A stretch of 8,283 nucleotides of DNA from Oscillospiraceae bacterium (GTDB lineage Bacteria > Bacillota > Clostridia > Oscillospirales > Ruminococcaceae). The stretch spans positions 1-8,283 of the forward strand of contig RKCM01000053.1 in the NCBI GenBank assembly GCA_014858325.1, in the 5' to 3' direction. Positions 5,710-8,283 of this stretch are shown here, one piece after another. How positions within the stretch are numbered: position 1 is the first letter of the stretch; the number at the start of each line of letters is the position of its first letter. The position numbers were made by a program, and so were the translations under genes. The notes under the pieces are model-generated. The model had not been told where the DNA came from and did no database searches. It worked only from the letters and a program-made list of their open reading frames with translations.

Positions 5710-6630
5710 TTGAACATCACCGAACTGCGCTACCTGGTGGCCGTTATGAAATGGGGCTCGGTAAGTGCGGCGGCCAAGCAATTGTACGCCGCCCAGCCCA
5801 ACGTGAGCAAAGCCCTGAAGAACCTGGAAGAAGAGTACAACCTCCGCATTTTTGAGCGGTCGTCCACAGGGATGATCCCCACCGAGCAGGGGCGGCATTT
5901 TATTGAGCAGGCCGCCCGGGTGCTGGAGGAGGTGGACCGGCTGGATACCAGCGTGAAGGAGGAGCGGAAGCGCTGCGCCGAGCTGCGGGTGATGCTGCCC
6001 CACGCGACCTACGCCTCCTATGCGGCGGTGGATTTTCTGGAGCAGGCGTCCGCCGTGGAGGAGCTGCGCATCCACATCCGGGAGGGCGGTTCCATGGAGG
6101 CCATGGACTGCGTGCTGCGCCGGGGCTACCACCTGGCATTGCTGCGGTATGCCGTGGAGGACAACGACCGCTACCGCTCCTACTGCGCCCGGCGGGGGCT
6201 GAAAATGGAGCCCGTCATGGATTTTGGCTACTACCTGCTGACCAACCGGGACGGCCCGCTGGCCGACCGGGAGATCACGGATCTTTCCGAGCTGAACGAA
6301 TACATTGAGGTGCTGCACGACGATTTCCAGCTGCCCGGCGGCGAGGGTGGCGACGGCATCCACTGGCAGCTCAACGACCGCCGCCGTGTCCACGTCTACG
6401 AGCGGTGCAGCCAGTTTTCCATCCTGCAGCGGCTGCCCTCGGCCTATATGTGGGCTTCGCCCATGCCCAAAAAGGCGCTGGAGCAGTACCATCTGGTGCT
6501 GAAAAAGTGTCCGGCCCAGCACCAGAAGCTGCGGGATGTGCTGGTGTACCCGGATACCGGCAGCCTCCGGCCCGAGGAGCGGGAATTTATCGCGTTGCTG
6601 CATCGGCAGGCGGAAGCAACGGTGAAATAG
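5710..6630 (+). CDS. LysR-type transcriptional regulator
   Basis: A 306-residue protein of normal LysR length. Residues 1-60 are the winged helix-turn-helix (LRYLVAVMKWGSVSAAAKQL, then NVSKALKNLEEEYNLRIFER, then TEQG), followed by the linker helix (about 60-90) and an effector-binding domain (about 92-300) that starts ELRVMLPHATYASYA. The effector cannot be predicted. The start is TTG at 5710: AAGGAG at 5696-5701 is 8 nt upstream and the N-terminus (MNITELRYL) matches the family; no ATG lies nearer. It is divergent from the panE-like/phosphatase operon with back-to-back promoters, the usual arrangement for LysR regulators acting on a neighbour and on themselves, so that operon is the likely target. 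The gene is monocistronic as far as visible. Confidence 0.93.
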   Translation: MNITELRYLVAVMKWGSVSAAAKQLYAAQPNVSKALKNLEEEYNLRIFERSSTGMIPTEQGRHFIEQAARVLEEVDRLDTSVKEERKRCAELRVMLPHATYASYAAVDFLEQASAVEELRIHIREGGSMEAMDCVLRRGYHLALLRYAVEDNDRYRSYCARRGLKMEPVMDFGYYLLTNRDGPLADREITDLSELNEYIEVLHDDFQLPGGEGGDGIHWQLNDRRRVHVYERCSQFSILQRLPSAYMWASPMPKKALEQYHLVLKKCPAQHQKLRDVLVYPDTGSLRPEEREFIALLHRQAEATVK

Positions 6631-6800
6631 CAAACTGCACAAACTTTTGCTCAAAACTTTGGCAGGGCATATCTTGCGTTTTTTCGAAAATTTGTGAAAA
6701 AAACCGGGCCGGGAAGTTTGTGCGACAGAGCGCCAAAATCAGGCGAAACCGTGCAAAACGGTGCAGAGGACCTATATACTTTTTGATATGGGAGCCATGC
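6631..6800. other. AT-rich intergenic region with nested inverted repeats, no gene
   Basis: There is no convincing reading frame. A perfect 10-bp inverted repeat (GCACAAACTT 6637-6646, AAGTTTGTGC 6714-6723) encloses an 8-bp AT arm pair (GTTTTTTC 6678-6685, GAAAAAAAC 6696-6704, one A unpaired) and the palindrome TTTTCGAAAA (6681-6690). Two small hairpins follow (CGCC/GGCG 6731-6745; ACCGT/ACGGT 6748-6762). The motif CAAACT or AAACTT appears three times in 6631-6659. There is no classical T-tailed terminator for the LysR gene, so these structures may serve for transcript ending or regulation of cstA. Confidence 0.5.
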
Positions 6801-6807
6801 AAGAAAG

Positions 6808-6823
6808 ATATTGTTCACAATAT
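6808..6823. promoter_or_regulatory. 16-bp palindrome, likely operator upstream of cstA
   Basis: ATATTGTTCACAATAT: two perfect 7-bp arms around TC. It covers the probable -35 box (6811-6816) of the cstA promoter, a repressor-type position. It shares TTGT/ACAA arms with sites of redox regulators such as Rex but with much shorter spacing, so I do not name a regulator. Confidence 0.6.
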
Positions 6824-6840
6824 GAAGAATGTGTTAACAT
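6811..6840 (+). promoter_or_regulatory. probable cstA promoter
   Basis: TTGTTC (6811-6816), 18-nt spacer, TAACAT (6835-6840) preceded by TG (TGTTAACAT, extended -10). Predicted start is near 6847, leaving a leader of about 71 nt. The boxes are imperfect, as for a regulated promoter. Confidence 0.55.
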
Positions 6841-6862
6841 AGGGCCAGAGATTGATCCCGGC

Positions 6863-6884
6863 GGCAGGCGGAATGGGGCCTGCC
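6863..6884 (+). promoter_or_regulatory. hairpin in the cstA leader
   Basis: GGCAGGC (6863-6869) and GCCTGCC (6878-6884) form a 7-bp GC stem with an 8-nt loop, between the predicted start and the ribosome site AAAGGAGGT (6902-6910). No T run follows, so it is not a terminator; mRNA stabilisation or a protein-binding element is possible. Confidence 0.5.
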
Positions 6885-6917
6885 AGGAGAAAAGGGGTCA
6901 AAAAGGAGGTTTCTGGT

Positions 6918-8283
6918 ATGATTAGTTTCTTACTCTGTTTAGCGCTCCTGATCGTAGGCTACTTCGTCTACGGCAAGATCGTTGACAACACATTCGGACC
7001 GGACGACCGTGAAACTCCTGCTGTCCGCATCAACGACGGCGTTGACTACGTTGTGATGCCCCAGTGGAAGCTGTTCCTCGTCCAGTTGCTGAACATTGCC
7101 GGTCTGGGCCCCATCTTCGGTGCCCTGCAGGGCGCTCTGTGGGGCCCCGTGGTGTTCCTGTGGATCACCTTCGGCACCATCTTTGCAGGCGGCGTCCACG
7201 ATTACTTCTCCGGCATGATGAGCGAGCGCAATGACGGCGGCTCCATCGCAGAGATCACCGGCAAGTACCTCGGCCCTGTGATGCAGAACGTCATGCGTGT
7301 CTTCTCTGTTGTGCTGCTGATCATGGTCGGTACCGTGTTCGCAGTGGGCCCTGCCGGCCTGATCGTCACCCTGTGCAAGAACAGCGGTGCTTCCGGCCTG
7401 CTCACCACCACCCTGTTCTGGCTGATCATCATCCTGGTGTACTATTTCATCGCAACCTTTATCTCCATTGATGCCATCATCGGCAAGATCTACCCCGTCT
7501 TCGGCATCTGCCTGATCATCATGGCCATCGGCGTCATCTTCGGCATCTTCACCAACCCCGCTTACACCATCCCCGAGATCTGGGATCACTTCGGTTCCAT
7601 GCATCCGTCGGGCACCCCCATCTGGAGCTTCATGTTCATCACCGTGGCCTGCGGTGCTATTTCCGGCTTCCACTCCACCCAGTCGCCTCTGATGGCTCGC
7701 TGCATGAAGAGTGAGAAGCAGGGCCACTTCGTCTTCTACGGCGCAATGGTCTGCGAGGGCGTCATTGCTCTGATCTGGGCCGCAGCTGGCTGCTCTCTGT
7801 ATGAGGTCACCGGCGGCTTGAACACCGGCCTGGCAGCTGCTCTGGCAGAAGGCCAGTCCGCCGCCATCTACGACGTCTGCTCCAAGACCATGGGCGGCGT
7901 GGGCATCGCACTGGCTATGATCGGCGTGGTCATCTGCCCCATCACCTCGGGCGATACCGCTTTCCGTTCCGCTCGTCTGACCCTGGCCGACTGGTTCAAG
8001 ATCGATCAGGACAGCTACGCAAACCGCCTGAAGCTCTGCGTCCCCGTTCTGGGCGTCGGCGCCTTCCTGGGCATCGGCAACGCCATGGGCTTCATCAACT
8101 ACACCGTTATCTGGCGTTACTTCAGCTGGACCAACCAGACGCTGGCTATGATCGTGCTGTGGGCTGCTTCCATGTACCTGTTCCAGGAGAAGAAGAACTA
8201 CTGGATCACCGCTGTGCCCGCTACCTTCATGAGCGCTGTGTCCTGCACCTACTTCGTGCTGGCACCTGAGTGCCTGGGCAAGA
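6918..8283 (+). CDS. cstA: carbon starvation protein A (CstA) family transporter, 3' partial
   Basis: Starts at ATG 6918, 7 nt after a near-perfect AAAGGAGGT; 455 codons are visible and the frame is still open at the right edge, so the end is missing. CstA hallmarks in order: GLGPIFGALQGALWGP and FAGGVHDYFSGMMSERN in the first quarter, SGFHSTQSPLMARCMKSEKQ mid-protein, then CPITSGDTAFRSARLTLADW. Many hydrophobic segments mark it as a polytopic inner-membrane protein. Characterised family members import pyruvate or peptides, typically when preferred carbon is scarce. Codon use is more biased toward CTG, ATC, GGC and GCT than that of the LysR gene, suggesting higher expression. It has its own promoter region with a palindromic operator candidate and a leader hairpin, and appears unrelated in transcription to the LysR gene upstream. 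Confidence 0.95.
   Translation, partial: MISFLLCLALLIVGYFVYGKIVDNTFGPDDRETPAVRINDGVDYVVMPQWKLFLVQLLNIAGLGPIFGALQGALWGPVVFLWITFGTIFAGGVHDYFSGMMSERNDGGSIAEITGKYLGPVMQNVMRVFSVVLLIMVGTVFAVGPAGLIVTLCKNSGASGLLTTTLFWLIIILVYYFIATFISIDAIIGKIYPVFGICLIIMAIGVIFGIFTNPAYTIPEIWDHFGSMHPSGTPIWSFMFITVACGAISGFHSTQSPLMARCMKSEKQGHFVFYGAMVCEGVIALIWAAAGCSLYEVTGGLNTGLAAALAEGQSAAIYDVCSKTMGGVGIALAMIGVVICPITSGDTAFRSARLTLADWFKIDQDSYANRLKLCVPVLGVGAFLGIGNAMGFINYTVIWRYFSWTNQTLAMIVLWAASMYLFQEKKNYWITAVPATFMSAVSCTYFVLAPECLGK

Noticed and set aside
6775..6780. TATACT as an alternative cstA promoter
   Set aside because: No acceptable -35 box at 16-18 nt and no TG extension; the promoter at 6811-6840 fits better.
6847..6917. 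Riboswitch in the cstA leader
   Set aside because: Only one short hairpin, no known aptamer pattern, no terminator or SD-sequestering alternative that I can see.
6939..7727. Leftward open frame opposite cstA
   Set aside because: Asp/His/Gly-rich antisense shadow of a clearly conserved transporter.

Overview
The window looks like chromosomal DNA of a GC-rich gut Clostridia member (Faecalibacterium / Gemmiger / Subdoligranulum type, Oscillospiraceae). I infer this from strongly G/C-ending codons, AGGAGG ribosome-binding sites, sigma-A type promoters with short AT-rich intergenic patches, and the style of the proteins. No rRNA, tRNA, CRISPR array or insertion sequence is visible.

Layout, left to right. 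(1) Positions 1-3531 run rightward: the C-terminal half of a MukB-like SMC ATPase that resembles JetC of Wadjet plasmid-defence systems, an overlapping 77-residue protein I do not recognise, and a MATE-family efflux transporter, closed by a strong terminator. The spacing suggests one transcript. (2) Positions about 3584-3890 hold what I consider the most interesting part: a compact locus with the architecture of a par/Fst-type (type I) toxin-antitoxin system. A 33-residue membrane peptide gene runs rightward and a roughly 83-nt RNA runs leftward. They converge on a shared bidirectional terminator. A 13-bp direct repeat lies in the peptide's early codons and again in the small RNA, so the RNA can pair with the mRNA. 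The mRNA leader also folds its Shine-Dalgarno sequence into a GNRA-capped hairpin. (3) Positions 3916-5586 run leftward: a histidine phosphatase and a ketopantoate reductase (PanE-like) that carries an unusual in-frame 73-residue N-terminal extension and two well-formed start sites. (4) A LysR-type regulator (5710-6630) diverges from that operon; the two promoters lie back to back with their -35 boxes forming an inverted repeat. (5) After a structured AT-rich intergenic region with a 16-bp palindrome and a likely promoter, a CstA-family transporter begins at 6918 and runs off the right edge.

How the parts may work together: the LysR regulator is placed to control itself and the PanE/phosphatase operon. 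The SMC protein, if its JetA/JetB partners lie upstream, would be part of a plasmid-excluding condensin. The toxin-antitoxin locus sits between the defence/efflux operon and the metabolic operon as an independent module with its own promoters and terminator. The CstA gene is likely controlled by a regulator that binds the palindrome over its -35 box. All operon and regulation statements are inferences from sequence layout.
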